Shown here: in pieces, positions 32,301 through 44,539 of the stretch
Position numbering within the stretch: the stretch's first letter is position 1
How the letters are laid out: each line of letters starts with the position of its first letter
Assembly (NCBI RefSeq): GCF_003144195.1
Contig: NW_020290022.1
Location: 186,001-250,000 of the forward strand
From: Ceraceosorus guamensis
Lineage: Eukaryota; Basidiomycota; Exobasidiomycetes; Ceraceosorales; Ceraceosoraceae
Direction of reading: 5' to 3'
Length of the DNA stretch: 64,000 nucleotides
Program-made: the position numbers and the translations under genes
The notes under the pieces: model-generated
The model's database searches: none
Seen by the model: only the letters and a program-made list of their open reading frames with translations
Told to the model about the DNA's origin: nothing

Positions 32301-34453
32301 CAGAACGGCAAGGTGGAAGCGAGCGACGCTGGAGAGAGCGTTGATCCTACCAAGATCAACGACAAACTGCTTCGACGCATGAGCAACGCCTCCATCGCTA
32401 GGCCTGCTGCGCTGACGCCCGCGCAGATCAAAAGAGAGACCGTTCGCTCGCTGCGCGAGTCGACGAAACCGCAAGAAAATAGGGCGGAAGGTGCAGTGTC
32501 CTGGAGTGTGTACAAGAATTACGCTTCCAGCGCCTCGCTCGTCGGTGTGGGTCTTTATAGCTTGGCGCAGGTCCTCACGCAAGTGCTGCAAGTCGGGAGA
32601 GATGTGGTACTCAAAGTCTGGGCTGGCCACCCAGGCGAAGACAAGTACTACCTGACTCTGTACGCTGTACTTGGCTTCGGCGGCGCCGCTGCTGTCTCGC
32701 TGGCACCGCTCATTCTGACGACTTGGCTGGTCATTGCTAGCTCTCGCCGACTGCATGATGACCTCTTCCACGCTGTCTTGCGCGCGCCTCTGCAATGGTT
32801 CGAAAGCACGCCTACCGGTCGGGTACTCAACCTTTTCTCCCGAGACACCAACACCATCGACGAGGTGCTACCTCGCGTGATCAGCGGCGCTTTCAGGACG
32901 CTCATGGTCGCGTTTGGCGTCATTTGCGTCGTGGTCTACTCCGTGCCGCTCTTTGTACTCGCGGTCGTGCCCCTCGGCTGGTTCTACGTGCAGGTAATGA
33001 AGTACTACTTGGCGACATCGCGCGAGCTGAAGCGTTTGGACGCCGTTTCCAAGTCGCCCATCTTTACTTGGTTCCAAGAGAGTCTGGGTGGTCTGTCTAC
33101 TATTCGTGCCTTTGGACAAGAGACTAGATTCATTGCTACTTCCGAGGCGCGGGTGGACAGGAATCAGGAATGCTACTTCCCCGCAGTCTCGTGCAACCGA
33201 TGGCTGGCTGTTCGCATCGAGTTCATAGGTTCCACCATCATTCTCCTCTCTTCCATGCTCGCTGTATGGCTCTGCACCAGCGGCAAAGGCAAGATGGACG
33301 CCGGCTTGATGGGCCTGATGCTGTCCCAGGTTCTCAACACTACGCAAACCTTGAATTGGCTCGTACGATCCCTCTCTGAAGTTGAGCAGGTGAGTACCTT
33401 GTCCCGTTATGCGCGCGCTGTCAATCCGATTTTGACTCGAGTGCTGCCTCCGCCTCTCAGAATATCGTGTCCGTGGAGCGAATCCTTTCATACTCGGAAG
33501 TGGAGTGCGAGGCACCCTACACAGTCTCGGAAGATCAGCAACCGCCCGCTGACTGGCCACAGCGTGGAGAGATTCAGCTGAAGGATTACTCGACGCGTTA
33601 TAAGCCTTCGTTGCCGCTCGTGCTCAAGAAGCTCGATCTTACCATCAAGCCGGGCGAAAAGATCGGTGTGGTTGGCCGCACGGGAGCGTGAGTTGGAGAG
33701 CTATTAGTATCCCCATCGCGCCTTGCACGCTGATCACGACTCTCTTCTGCAGCGGCAAGAGCTCTCTAACCCTCGCGCTCTTCAGGATCATCGAGGCAGC
33801 CGAGGGTGGCATTTGGATTGACGACGTCGACTGCCGAAGCATCGGGCTTAGGGATCTTCGAAGGGCGCTGGCCATCATTCCACAAGACCCGCAGTTGTGG
33901 GAAGGCACGCTTCGCGACAATTTGGATCCGACCGGCGAAGCTGACGACGTGGCCTTGTGGAAAGCGCTCGATCAAGCTAGATTGAAGGATCACATCAATT
34001 CTTTGGAAGGCAGACTAGACACGCACCTCACGGAGGGCGCAAGCAACTTTAGCGCGGGTCAAAGGCAGCTCATCTGCATTGCCAGGGCATTGCTACGCAA
34101 CGCAAAGATACTTTTGCTGGACGAAGCTACTTCGGCCATCGACATTGCGACGGACGAGCTCATCCAGAAGCTCATGCGCACAGAGACGAAGGGCGTCACG
34201 ATGATCACCATCGCTCATCGTATCAATACCGTCATCGATGCGGATCGCATCCTCGTTCTCAAGGATGGCCAAATTGCCGAGTTTGATAAGCCTCAGACTT
34301 TGCTTGTGAGTGCGGTCGTCAAAGACGCTGCTGTACCGTCCGCTCTAGCTGATGCAAAGATCCTTTGTTGCGCAGGCCAACAAACAAAGTATCTTCTTTG
34401 ACATGTGTAGAGAGGCTGGGCTTGCACAGGTCGACGCTCAGAACGACAAGTGA
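29303..34453 (+). CDS. YCF1: ABCC-type vacuolar transporter (Ycf1/MRP family)
   Basis: Six exons (29303-29645, 29717-30306, 30381-33389, 33461-33687, 33753-34305, 34376-34453) give 1599 aa. The layout is TMD0-L0, TMD1, NBD1, TMD2, NBD2, as in full-length MRPs. NBD1 has Walker [10 protein letters not shown] (about 734), signature [20 protein letters not shown] (about 825) and [13 protein letters not shown]. In NBD1 the switch His position reads TTNSVTFLP, the degenerate form also found in yeast Ycf1. NBD2 has GRTGAGKSS split by an intron, [26 protein letters not shown] and [11 protein letters not shown]. Relatives pump glutathione conjugates, cadmium-glutathione and bile-acid-like anions into the vacuole. 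The exact substrate cannot be assigned; Bpt1 or another ABCC paralogue is the alternative. Confidence 0.93.
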
Positions 34454-35196
34454 CGCGCTTGACCGATAGACTTTTGTATGCCAGGCGAGGGCCCGTCGCG
34501 AGCCACTTTGCTTGTCGACGAGCAGTACTTCGCATCTCGAGCTGCAGACTGGCGTCTCACATTGGATCTGTAATGCCATCTTGCACCGGATCTCTCCACC
34601 AGGCTGTGTTGGCTATACGCTGTGGGATGTCGATACTGCGGGTAGATGGTCTGACGATTGTCTCTGCACCTAGTTCGCCTCGCTACGTGATCATGATTGG
34701 GCTCGCGCTTGCTTGGCTTTGTTTCGACCTCCGGCTTCCGATCTGTTCGTCTTCTTCCCACGCCTCTACTTTCCAACCCCACACGTCGGCGGTCCTTTCA
34801 TCGCGCATCACTTACCGACCACTTCTTACAGAGTCGTTGGTCTGATCGCTTTCGCCATCGCTTGAGCTGGGGCGTCGCTTCACCAGAACCAAGTGAGGTG
34901 CTTTGTAGCCAATTGACATCAGCGAGAGTGCGTCCCACCGTCCCGCCTGGCCGAAGCGAAGCACTTCGCTTGGCCGAAGCTCTTCTGACTCAGCATCCCC
35001 ACCGGCCGCGCGATGAAATCTACACTCAAACTGCCGTGCATCACCGAGCCTCGGTCATGCAAATCAGCCAGCGCGTGCGCTCCAGCTTGCTCACATTGTT
35101 GCCACCTGGCTCGCGTGACTGCTGATTCGCCGTGCTCACGGTGTCGTGCAGGTTCATGCGGAGCGACGGATGCTTCTGCTACCGCCGTGTGGCCTT

Positions 35197-35230
<34 letters not shown>

Positions 35231-35836
35231 TTGGTGCCACGTACTGCATGCGAACCCCGCAGAATAAGCGCCTGCGTGTGCTGCGCTTCTCTTCGAGGCG
35301 GTCTGGTCTATACTGCCTGAGCTCTATATTCGATTTCATCACCGAGTTCCGACCCCGGCTTTCGTGCCCGATGCTGGGTCCAAACGTGCGTACTTTGATG
35401 TCGCTCGACCGCCGCCCTCAAGCTGCTGACACTCTCCAGACTGTGTTTAGCTTGAGCATGCAGGTGCTGATGCAGGAGCAAAAGGCGGCAAGGCTTCCCG
35501 CACCTCCCAGCAGTCGCCCCAGTCGCTCAGTGGCGACTGCGGAGGTGCCTGTGCGTACGGGCACACCGTGCAGCGAATCAGGACTAAGCAAGGCTAGAAA
35601 CACCTCTCGCTGAGCCGTCTCCGCATCTCTGATCGCTCCTCCTAAGAGCTTGCCGAATCATCCTTCGCTGCTTGGTTCGTTATCCTGACACATCATCACG
35701 GTCCTGGATTGCGTCGATTTCTTATCCCTCTTCCTTCGCCTCTTCTTTGCGGTATAGCAGTATACACACCATCCTTGCCACCCGCTGAAAACTTCTCGCC
35801 GAGCATCGATTCTAGACGTACGATACACTGCCCATC
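34454..35836. other. Intergenic, with an (AGC)11 microsatellite
   Basis: 1.4 kb between two plus-strand genes. A 155-codon frame spans the microsatellite and would encode polyGln, but it has no other protein character. The right part is pyrimidine-rich and probably holds the promoter and 5' leader of the alcohol-oxidase gene. Confidence 0.45.
35198..35230 (+). repeat. (AGC)11 microsatellite
   Basis: Eleven uninterrupted AGC triplets. They would read as polyGln in one plus-strand frame, but lie outside any gene I can support. Confidence 0.9.
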
Positions 35837-38217
35837 ATGCCGTACTCGAAGCAGCTCATCAAAGCTTCAGACATCTTTTCCGACTCACAAAAGGCGGTGA
35901 GTTGCAGGTCAACCTTCAAAACAGGCGCTAGTCCGCGTGCTTCTGGCACAAATCACTTGCGCGTAGAGTTGTGTGCTGATTCATCTCCGTGGTCTTTATG
36001 CTGTGCCAGACGCTGTCCGCGGTCACAGACGTCTTCGTGCCGCATCTCGAGGGCGAGGATGCGGCTCGTGTGATTGCCTCGCTGCCCACTACCGCCTCTG
36101 ACCGTCAAAGGGAGCTTGTGGCCGCTTTCGCCAAGGATGGCTTCATCGACCACCCTTACCTGGTAGATGCGTGGGCTCACCAGGCTCGCGCGTCCCTGTC
36201 CATTACAACGCTCAACCAGATCAGTCTGCTTCTCACTGTGCTGAGCACCCGCGCGGGTACATTCGCTCTCACTGGAAGACTCACTGCCTTCCCCAACCTG
36301 CCGCGCAAGGACCGAGAAGCAATCATGTACGGATGGCTCTCCTCTCCAATCACGCTCATCCAGAAAGCGGCCGCAGGCTTCAAGGGTCTGTCTCTCATCA
36401 CATACTACCGTTTCCACCAGCCGGCGTGGGAGGCGACGGGGTACGCCGACAGTCAGGCAGACGACTGGCAACCACATTCCGAGCAGAGCAAAGATCTCGA
36501 CAGGCCTCGTTACGAGTACGAGTTTGAGAACGACAAGGTCGTCACTCAACCAGCTGGCACTGATGTCGTCATCGACACTGACGTTCTCATCATCGGTTCA
36601 GGTTCTGGCGGAGGAGTAGCTGCGCAGTACCTCGCTCAGAGAGGCCTTCGTGTGCTCGTCGTCGACAAGGGCGGCTACTTGAGGCAAAAGGATGTGTTGG
36701 GTAGAGAGGATCAAGGATACGGAGAGATGTACGAAGGAGAGGGTCTGCTGCCCACGGAAGACGGCTCCCTCAACGTGCTTGCTGGCTCCACATTCGGTGG
36801 AGGAACAACGGTGAACTGGTCTGCTTCCCTCAAGCCCCGCCACTACGCGCGAGAGCTGTGGGCAAAGAAGCACGGCGTTCCTTACTACCGCACTCCCTAC
36901 TTTGGCGAGGATCTCAACGCCGTCTGCAAGCGTATGGGCTGCTCTACCCACGCCATCAAGCACAATCTCGCGAATTCGCTTCTCGCTCTTGGTGCACAGC
37001 GGTCCGGTCAACCAGTCGAGGCCGTACCTCAAAATTCTGGTGGCCATGTTCACTACTGCGGCAAATGCCAGCTTGGCTGCGTAAGCGGTCACAAGCAGGG
37101 AGGCGTCGTGACTTGGTTGCGTGATGCTGCCGAGACTGGCAATGCCGCCTTTATGATCAACACCGAAGTGGAGCGTATCCTCTTCGACCCCAAGGACAAG
37201 AGGACTGCAATTGGCGCCTTGGCCACTTGCGAAGGCCGCAAAGTGACCATCAAGGCCAACAAGCACGTCATCGTCTCGGGAGGCAGCATCTCCACTCCCG
37301 CTGTGCTTTTGCGAAGCCCCGAGCTCAAATATAACAAGCAGATTGGTAGAAATTTGCATCTTCACCCCACTACTGTGGTTACCGGCTGGTACGACTTCCC
37401 TATAAAGCCTTGGGAGGGATCGCTACTCACCATGGTCTCCAACGCCGCCGAGCTTGTGGATGCCGAAGGCTGGGGCTGCAAGATCGAAGTCATCGCGTCG
37501 AGCCCATCTATTCAAGCAGCCTTCTCAACCTTCCAAAGTCCCGAAGCGCACAAGACGGCTATGCTGAATTACGCGCACAGCTTCAACCTCATCATCATCA
37601 CCCGCGACCGAGACCCTGGCAACGTGTTTGTCGACTCAGAGGGTAAAGCTCGCATGAACTACACCATCTCCAAGCACGACCAAGCCAGCATGATCCAGGG
37701 TATCTTGCGCGCGTGTGACATTCACATGATGGCTGGTGCCAAGTCGATCGCCACCGTGCAGCACGGAGTGCCCATCTTTGAACCTGGCGTTTACCAACAC
37801 GGCAAGCCAGCTGTCGAGAGCATTCTGCCCGAGACGACCACCATTCCCTCCACTGCGACGCCCACATCCGCGCTGCCTCGCAACCTCAGCGACGAGCACT
37901 ACGTTGCGTGGAGGCAAAAGGTCGAAAAGGCCGGCGCGAGGCCTCACTGGACGACCATCGGTTCTGCTCACCAAATGGGCTCTTGCGCCATGGGCGGCAC
38001 CCCGGCCACTTCGGCCTGCGACCCAGAAGGACGCGTGTGGGGCACAAAGAACCTTTCCGTCGCCGACTCTGCTGCCTTGCCCTCGGCTACTGGTGTCAAC
38101 CCAATGATCTCTACCATGGCTACCGCTAGATATGTTGCTAGAAATGTCGCCAAAGACCTCGGTGTGGAAAGGCCCCTGGGAACCGTTGGACCTGCGCTCA
38201 AGGAGAGTCGACTTTGA
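35837..38217 (+). CDS. FAO1: Long-chain fatty alcohol oxidase (GMC family)
   Basis: Two exons (35837-35896, 36010-38217) give 755 aa. The N-terminal 200 residues (from LSAVTDVFVPHL on) match the helical extension of long-chain alcohol oxidases rather than ordinary GMC enzymes. The FAD-binding fold starts at DVLIIGSGSGGGVAAQYL (about 211). GMC signatures follow: GGGTTVNWSASLKP, HVHYCGKCQLGC, GSISTPAVLLRSP, and C-terminal HQMGSCAMGG with the active-site His and ATGVNPMISTMATARYVA. The enzyme oxidises C10-C18 alcohols and omega-hydroxy fatty acids to aldehydes, releasing hydrogen peroxide, as in the alkane-degradation pathway of Candida and Yarrowia, usually at peroxisome or ER membranes. I see no C-terminal SKL-type signal (it ends in ESRL, which is only PTS1-like). 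The neighbouring genes are unrelated. Confidence 0.9.
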
Positions 38218-41200
38218 GGTGCAACAACGCAGTGCACTCGCATGGAAGGAAGTCGAAGCTCTAAATCCATCTCATCGTTCTTGTGCGGCCTTTCGCCACC
38301 GCGACTGCCCCATCGTATACATTCTCTGTCCGCCTCGCTTCTTGCTCACAATTCATTTGCCATCTTTATGTCTCTGGAAGTTTGTGCGCACATCCGAGTG
38401 ATGTCAATCGACGCTCGTTTCCCGTGTCCGAGAGGCGTCGAAGGGTCAAGACTAACGGCGAGGCACACATCACACCTGGTGATCGTGCGCCAGGCAGAGA
38501 TGCGAAACGTGATGAGCGGGGGGAAATCTGCTTTCTCTAACGTGGTCTTCGAAGCAAACATCTTCTTATTCGGGTCTTGGCAAGGAGTTCAGGAAGAAGG
38601 GCTAGAGTGATTGTGCGAGGGCAAAGAAGTCATGTGGGCGGCGAGCAGCGTCTCTTCTGTCAGCTTTCCTGCACGGCTTGGCGCCCGCCCTTTGGACCGG
38701 CCATAGCACTGCCACCCATGGCACGCACGCTTCAAGTTGGCCCAATCACGAGTGGTGAATGTGTAGACTCTTGACCTCGATCTTCGAATTACCACTCCGA
38801 GGAAACGCATTGAGCGCGAGTCTGTTGCTTACTAGCAAAGGTTTTGTCAACGTGGCTTCCGTATCAATCTGCGCAGACTGGCTATCATCCTCAGCTCTAT
38901 AGGCATGCTCGACGGTGTGTATCGCGAGCGCGAAACCCTTGTCAAATTCTCCGCTGCATCTGTCAGCGTTGCACTGCTTGCTGTCTGCTTCTCGATCATG
39001 ATGCCTGGAAACAATCGAGGACCATGCAGCTGATGCACCTCTCCGAATCTTCCTAGTGATCTGCTGCTGCGAGGTCAAGTGCGCTCTACGACACAAGAGA
39101 TCTGTGAGACCGAAACACCGAGCGCCTGTACCTTTTTGTGCCAAAGTGTGCACTCTTGCTGACTGCGATGTCCCGCTGCTGCTACAGTAGCTGTAACAGT
39201 CATGCGCAAAAGCCACACGAGGGGAGGGTCACACGACATTCAGTCATGTTCACATTGCGCGAGTGGCGGGGGACAGCTTGCGCGCCTGCATGGCTGATCG
39301 AGTTGGATCAGTCAGCCAGCATGCAGTGATTCAAGAAGCGGACCTGAATCCGTTTTGGCCACGGCTTTTGGACCGCTTTCGGCCTCCACGAGGTTGAAGT
39401 TCGCGCGCGCGCCGCTGAGCGAAAGCCTCTTTCGTCGAGCTTGCGAGCATAGATAAGCAAGCTCCTAGCACGGTTTTCTAAGAGATACCACCAGCGTCGA
39501 GGACGACGTGAAAGTGCTGATGAGAGTCATGAGGGGTGCAAGGCAATCCCCGATTCACATTCATTGCTCACGCCTCGGCACATCCTCGTTGGCTGCTCGT
39601 AGGCGCACCATGGGCTCGGGGTGTGGCGGATCGGCACGACCGGCTTCGGCTTGTAGTCACGCTCGAGCTCTGCAGCAAATCCAGGCACCGAGCAAGGCTC
39701 GTGACTGTGCCCATGCACTCGTGACTGAGTCGAACTCTGACTGTCTTGATGATAAGAGGTTGAGCCATCGAAAAGAGGCGTCGTGCTCACGACCCTCGCC
39801 GACGGTCCAGCGCCCCGTGAGTGTGTGCAAGAGCCTGCTCCGAGCCAATCCCTGGCGAAAAGACCTCACGACTTCTCATGCTCGGAATCGAGTGGACGTC
39901 GTCGCAGCTCGGATCCAACGGAACATTGCCGAAGCGGCCGCTGCTGCGTTGCGCGCTGCAACAGATCGTGCTCACCCAGGAACCAATTATTGCGCTCCTG
40001 CACTCAAGGACCCCACACGGGCGCAGCGAGCTCCTCTTTCCCTGCTGCGCTGTAAACGGCAAACGGCACTCGACGAGCCGAGGAGCGAGCTCGCCTACAA
40101 TCACGAGTGAAACGAATGAAAGTCGAAAGCGGGCGTGCAGCTAGACAACCTGCATGCAGCTGCTCGGACCACAGGGGAGATCATGGCTGAGCGCGCTAAA
40201 GTGCCTGTCTGTCTGTTCGACGGGCTCGGACACGGTCGCCATGCATGTGAAGAAAGCCATGGTCGAAGCAAGGTGGATGTGAATGCGAAGGAGCGAGCCA
40301 GTCACGAGGGTTTCCTCTTCGAGAATGCTTGCGCACTTTGAGCTTTTGTCAGCGAACTTGATGCTTATCATCCCTCCTCGTCGCGAGGGCCGACCACTTT
40401 CCGGATGGCTGCGCAAAGTTGCGCTCCGAATGAACACCCGCCACCGATATCTCTCCGCGTGTTCTGCAACAGTATCTCACGCTCGTCAGGCTTCCCGCGC
40501 TTCTGTGACAGTCCCGTTGCAGCGAAGGTCATCAACTCTCGTCGGACTGCGAAAGCAACGGAGCGGCGGACGCAGTTGACCGCGGACTACATCTCGCGCG
40601 AACCACCGGCACTGGGCCGCACATGCGGTGCGGTGGATCGTCTTGGAGAGAAGACGAGCTGCTAGAGTGGTATGGTGCCATGGTATCTTATCGTGCTTAG
40701 AGCGCGTTCCGTAAGGCGCAAGCATTATTAGTCTTGGCTTGCTGCTGGTAGAGCGCTGCAATGTCTGAGACTCACTTCTTCCGCGCACGCTCTGCCCAGT
40801 GCGACTCATGGACTGGTGCAGAGCCATAAGGTGCTAATCTCTTGACTGCACGTCTTCGCAAATCCAGACCATGTTCCTCGATGCAGGTCCTCGCCACTCA
40901 TGCAAGCCCTGCACTCGCCGACGCAGAAAGCCTCGTCGAACGGGCGCGCTAACAGCAATTATCGAGCGCTCTAGGCTCTGCATGTGTGCTGCTGGAGTCG
41001 CGCTCCTCGTCGTAGAGCTGAACATGCAGGCCAAGGCTAGGTCCACGGCGATTTGCCCGTGTTTTGCAGGCTCGTATAGAGCTGGAGGTTGATCGTCGAT
41101 AAGTGCTTGTGGCACCTCATCTGTTGTAGGTACCGACGAGATGGTGGTACAAAATTAGCCCTGCGCCCGCGCTGTGTGGGGAGAGGTTGACGTGCCTCCG

Positions 41201-41392
41201 CGGGTGGCGGCTTCTTCTCGCGGCGGCGGCGCGTGTATGGGCTGCTGATATCGCTGCGATAGGAGCATATACCTGCCCTTCGGTTTATAAAGACTGCCCA
41301 TACCACGTCCTTAAGCCTTTCCCTCCGCCCCCTTCAGGACCCTCCTCGCCTTACAAGCGACATTGCCCCCCCCCTCCCCATTTTCGCTCAAC
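38218..41392. other. Gene-free stretch, 3.2 kb
   Basis: This is the longest gap in the window. Frames up to about 200 codons occur on both strands (for example 39508-40110), but all are Arg/Ser/Ala-rich, overlap one another and show no motif or splice structure. Words such as CACTCGTGACTGAGTCG lie near 39716-39732. The last 120 bases are C-rich and should be the permease promoter and leader. Confidence 0.45.
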
Positions 41393-43558
41393 ATGGGTGC
41401 TTTCAAAAATTTCCTCGATAGCTTCAAGCCAGAGACTCCTGGCTTTGGCCTGGAGCCGCAAGGCCCTGCAGTCGCCGACAAGCACACTGGCCAAGTCGTC
41501 ACGGACGAAAAGGCTAGCGTCGGCTCTGGCAATGGCGTCAACGATTATGGCAGCCCTGAGTATGCCAACGTCCAACGTGTCCACATGACCCCAGAGGGCG
41601 GTGCTATCCTCACCTCCGATGAGTCCGGACTCAAGAGGAATCTCACGGGTCGACACATGCAGAGTGAGTATCGTGCACGCCCAAAGGAGGCGCGTCTCAT
41701 GATGCTCGAGGGCTGCTGTTCCCCGAGCTATGGAATGCCTCTTTCCTGAAATTCGACAGCTGACTCTGACGCCACCTTTTCTGCAGTGATCGCCTTTGGT
41801 GGTTCAATCGGCACTGGTCTTTTCATTGGTTCCGGAGGCGCGCTCGCCAACGGTGGTCCCGGTTTCCTCCTCATCGACTTTTTGCTCATTGGTGCCATGC
41901 TCTTCACCGTCGTCATGGCTCTCGGTGAAATGGCTACAACTTTCCCAGTCGCAGGATCTTTTTCGGCTTACTCTACCCGCTTCATTGAGCCCGCTTGGGG
42001 CTTCGCTATGGGTTGGGTGAGTGTTGCATTTGGCGCTTCATCACAGCGCGACGCGACGCTGACATTACTGTGGAATATCTCCACCCGCTCTCCCTTCCAT
42101 TCACTAATGCGTACCTGCAGAATTACTGGGCTCAATGGTTCGTTGTGCTCCCTCTCGAACTTGTTGCTGCCTCGATCGTCCTTCAATACTGGGATCCGAC
42201 ATACAGTCATGTGCCAGCCGGAGTGTACATCATGATCTTCATGATCGCGATTATCATTATCAACCTGTTCGGCGTTCGCGGCTACGGAGAGTGGGAGTTC
42301 TTCGCTTCATCAATCAAGATTTTGGCCGTTCTTGGCTTCATCATCCTTGGAGCTGTGATCACTGCCGGAGGTGCCCCCGATGGCCGATACCGCGGTGCAG
42401 AAACTTGGCACAACCCAGGCGCATTCGCCAATGGCTTCCAAGGATTCTGCTCCATTTTCGTCACTGCCGCGTTCGCTTTTGCCGGCACGGAGCTGGTCGG
42501 GCTTGCCGCTGCTGAGACGTCAAACCCCCGCAAAGAGGTTCCCAAAGCGTGCAAGCAAATCTTCTGGAGAATTCTGGTCTTCTACGTCGTCACCCTGTTC
42601 CTCATTGGACTGATCGTGCCCTACACTGAGGAAAGACTCACCTCTGGCGCCACCTCGTACGATGCTCGTGCCTCTCCTTTCGTCATTGCCATCGAAGATG
42701 CAGGAATCCGTGGACTTCCCTCCGTCATGAACGCCGTCATTCTGATCTCCGTCTTGTCTGTCGGTAACTCCGCCGTATTCGGAGCCTCGCGCACTCTGTG
42801 CGGTCTCGCTCAGGTGCGTGGAAGCAGTCCGGCGGTGATCGCGCTGCTCGCTGACGTTCCCCCCTCCCCTCACCCTTCTAGAGCGGTCAAGCTCCCAAGG
42901 TCTTCAGATACATTGACCGCGAGGGACGTCCTCTCCCAGCCGTTGCCGTCAGCCTTATCTTCGGAGCACTCGCCTTCCTCGTGTACGCTGGTGATGATGC
43001 CAACAACACCACCTTCAACTGGTTGCTTGCCCTCTCGGGTCTGTCTTCCATCTTCTCTTGGGGATCGATCTGTCTCGCACACATTCGTTTCCGCTCAGCA
43101 TGGGCTCGCGCCGGTCACACGCTCGAAGAGCTTCCATGGACGACGCCTACAGGCGTTTACGGTAGTTGGTTCGGCTTCCGTGAGTTGGATCGGGAATTCA
43201 GCCACATTGTCACGGCAGCAACTTACCTTCATGTCCCCCATCAGTGTTCAACATTCTCGTCCTCATCTTCCAAGCCGTCAAGGCGGCGTGGCCGATTTCT
43301 CCTTCGGACACCCCAGGAGGCAGAGCATCGGACTTCTTCCAGTCCTACTTGGCGTTCCCTGTCGTCATTGTTTGCTACCTGGTCTGCAAGGTGGTCACCA
43401 AGTCTCGTGTCGTCCGCATCGATGAAATCGACTTGTCCACCGGCCGTCGGGACCCCGTTCCCGTTCAGGTACTGAGAGCTGAGCGCGAGGAGGCCGCTGC
43501 TCAGCCCTTCTACATCAAAGTTTACAAGTTCCTGTGCTGTGAGTTGACATTGGAATAA
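41393..43558 (+). CDS. Amino-acid permease (APC superfamily, YAT type)
   Basis: Exons 41393-41663, 41787-42016, 42121-42813, 42882-43179 and 43245 onward give about 600 aa. A 90-residue polar N-terminus precedes the first transmembrane helix, MIAFGGSIGTGLFIGSGGAL, whose Gly-rich unwound motif binds the substrate carboxylate. Further landmarks are GFLLIDFLLIGAMLFTVVMA, LGEMATTFPVAGSFSAY, FAFAGTELVGLAAAE and SVLSVGNSAVFGASRTL, all typical of Gap1/Agp1-like plasma-membrane permeases with 12 helices. Specificity cannot be told. At the 3' end a canonical intron (43539-43604) would, if spliced, make the stop across the junction (T/AG) and end the protein at FLC; unspliced, six further residues follow before TAA at 43556-43558. 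Confidence 0.93.
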
Positions 43559-44539
43559 GCCGGCGATGGTAACCGTAGCTGATTGTCCACGCCCCTTTCC
43601 ACAGAGATGATATGATAAGGACAAAACTTTCCCGCTTCGACTTTTCTTGTGGTCAGCGCGCTTTCACGAGCAACCTCGCGAGCCAAATGTCACGATGTGT
43701 AACGCGACGGAAATTTACAGTGCTCTGAACAAATGATACGATGTACCAAGCCTGTGTAAACTTTGTGACGATCACTCCGCGTTGCAGCAATGGTGTGGCT
43801 TGCTTGTCGTACGAAGGTGAAACATGATTTGAAGCATCGCTCGGCAGACCACCCACTCAATATCGCACCGCGATGAGGATTGAGCACCAGTGCAGCACTG
43901 CGCGGCTCTGTTGCAGCACATTCACATTCGAGATACTGAATCCGCGTCCTCATCACTTTTTGGGGTCGCGGCCGCTAAGAAGCGCTCGAGGCTGGTAGGC
44001 GGGCACGATCAGAGGTGTACAAAATTCACTTCCGCACAGAAGGACCCACTCACACTGCGTATGGCTATCCTGCAAATTGCAAGGGTTTGAGCTTCCGCGT
44101 CAACGCTCCATGACGCGCAAGAGCAGCACCATCTCGCAAGCTCGACGTTTGCTGTGGGCAGCAGTCCGATAGTTTGGCAGTCAGAGATCGCTGCCCGACG
44201 CTCCAGCCCTTCCTCGGCGATGCTTGCCTGTATGATGCTCTCGCAAAGCATGCGTGATTCTGTGCTACTTGGCGAGCTCGCCCGCTCGTCGATGCGTCTC
44301 TGATTCGTGTGTTGCGCTTCCGTCTGGGCGCGTATAGCGACCATATCGGCCGAGAAACTTTGAGCCGCGCGTGACGCTCGTGGAATTTTTGCTGCACCGC
44401 ATTTCAGCGGCTTGGTTCCCGTGCCCTCTTCCTGGCTTCCTTCGTGACCAAACCCGCACCAACGCCCGATCGAGTCAAGTCTTCGCTACCGCTTCGATAC
44501 CACCGCACTCTTTCTGCCTATAAGATAAAACGATACACG
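43559..44539. other. Intergenic between permease and NOP16
   Basis: About 1 kb carrying the permease 3' end and the NOP16 promoter. No recognisable gene or repeat. Confidence 0.45.

Noticed and set aside
31476-32795. 439-codon minus-strand open frame inside the ABCC gene
   Set aside because: It lies fully antisense to a conserved exon with unmistakable ABC motifs; long antisense frames are expected from third-position GC bias. No domain is recognisable.
35146-35613. PolyGln protein of 155 codons
   Set aside because: The only distinctive part is the AGC microsatellite; the rest shows no motif, signal or splice structure. Treated as a microsatellite in the region upstream of the alcohol oxidase gene.
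36598-37365. 255-codon minus-strand frame inside the alcohol oxidase gene
   Set aside because: Antisense shadow of the FAD-binding exon, with no motif and no splice signals of its own.
39508-40110. 200-codon plus-strand frame in the 3.2 kb gap
   Set aside because: Arg/Ser/Ala-rich composition, overlapped by frames of similar length on both strands, no family and no splice context.
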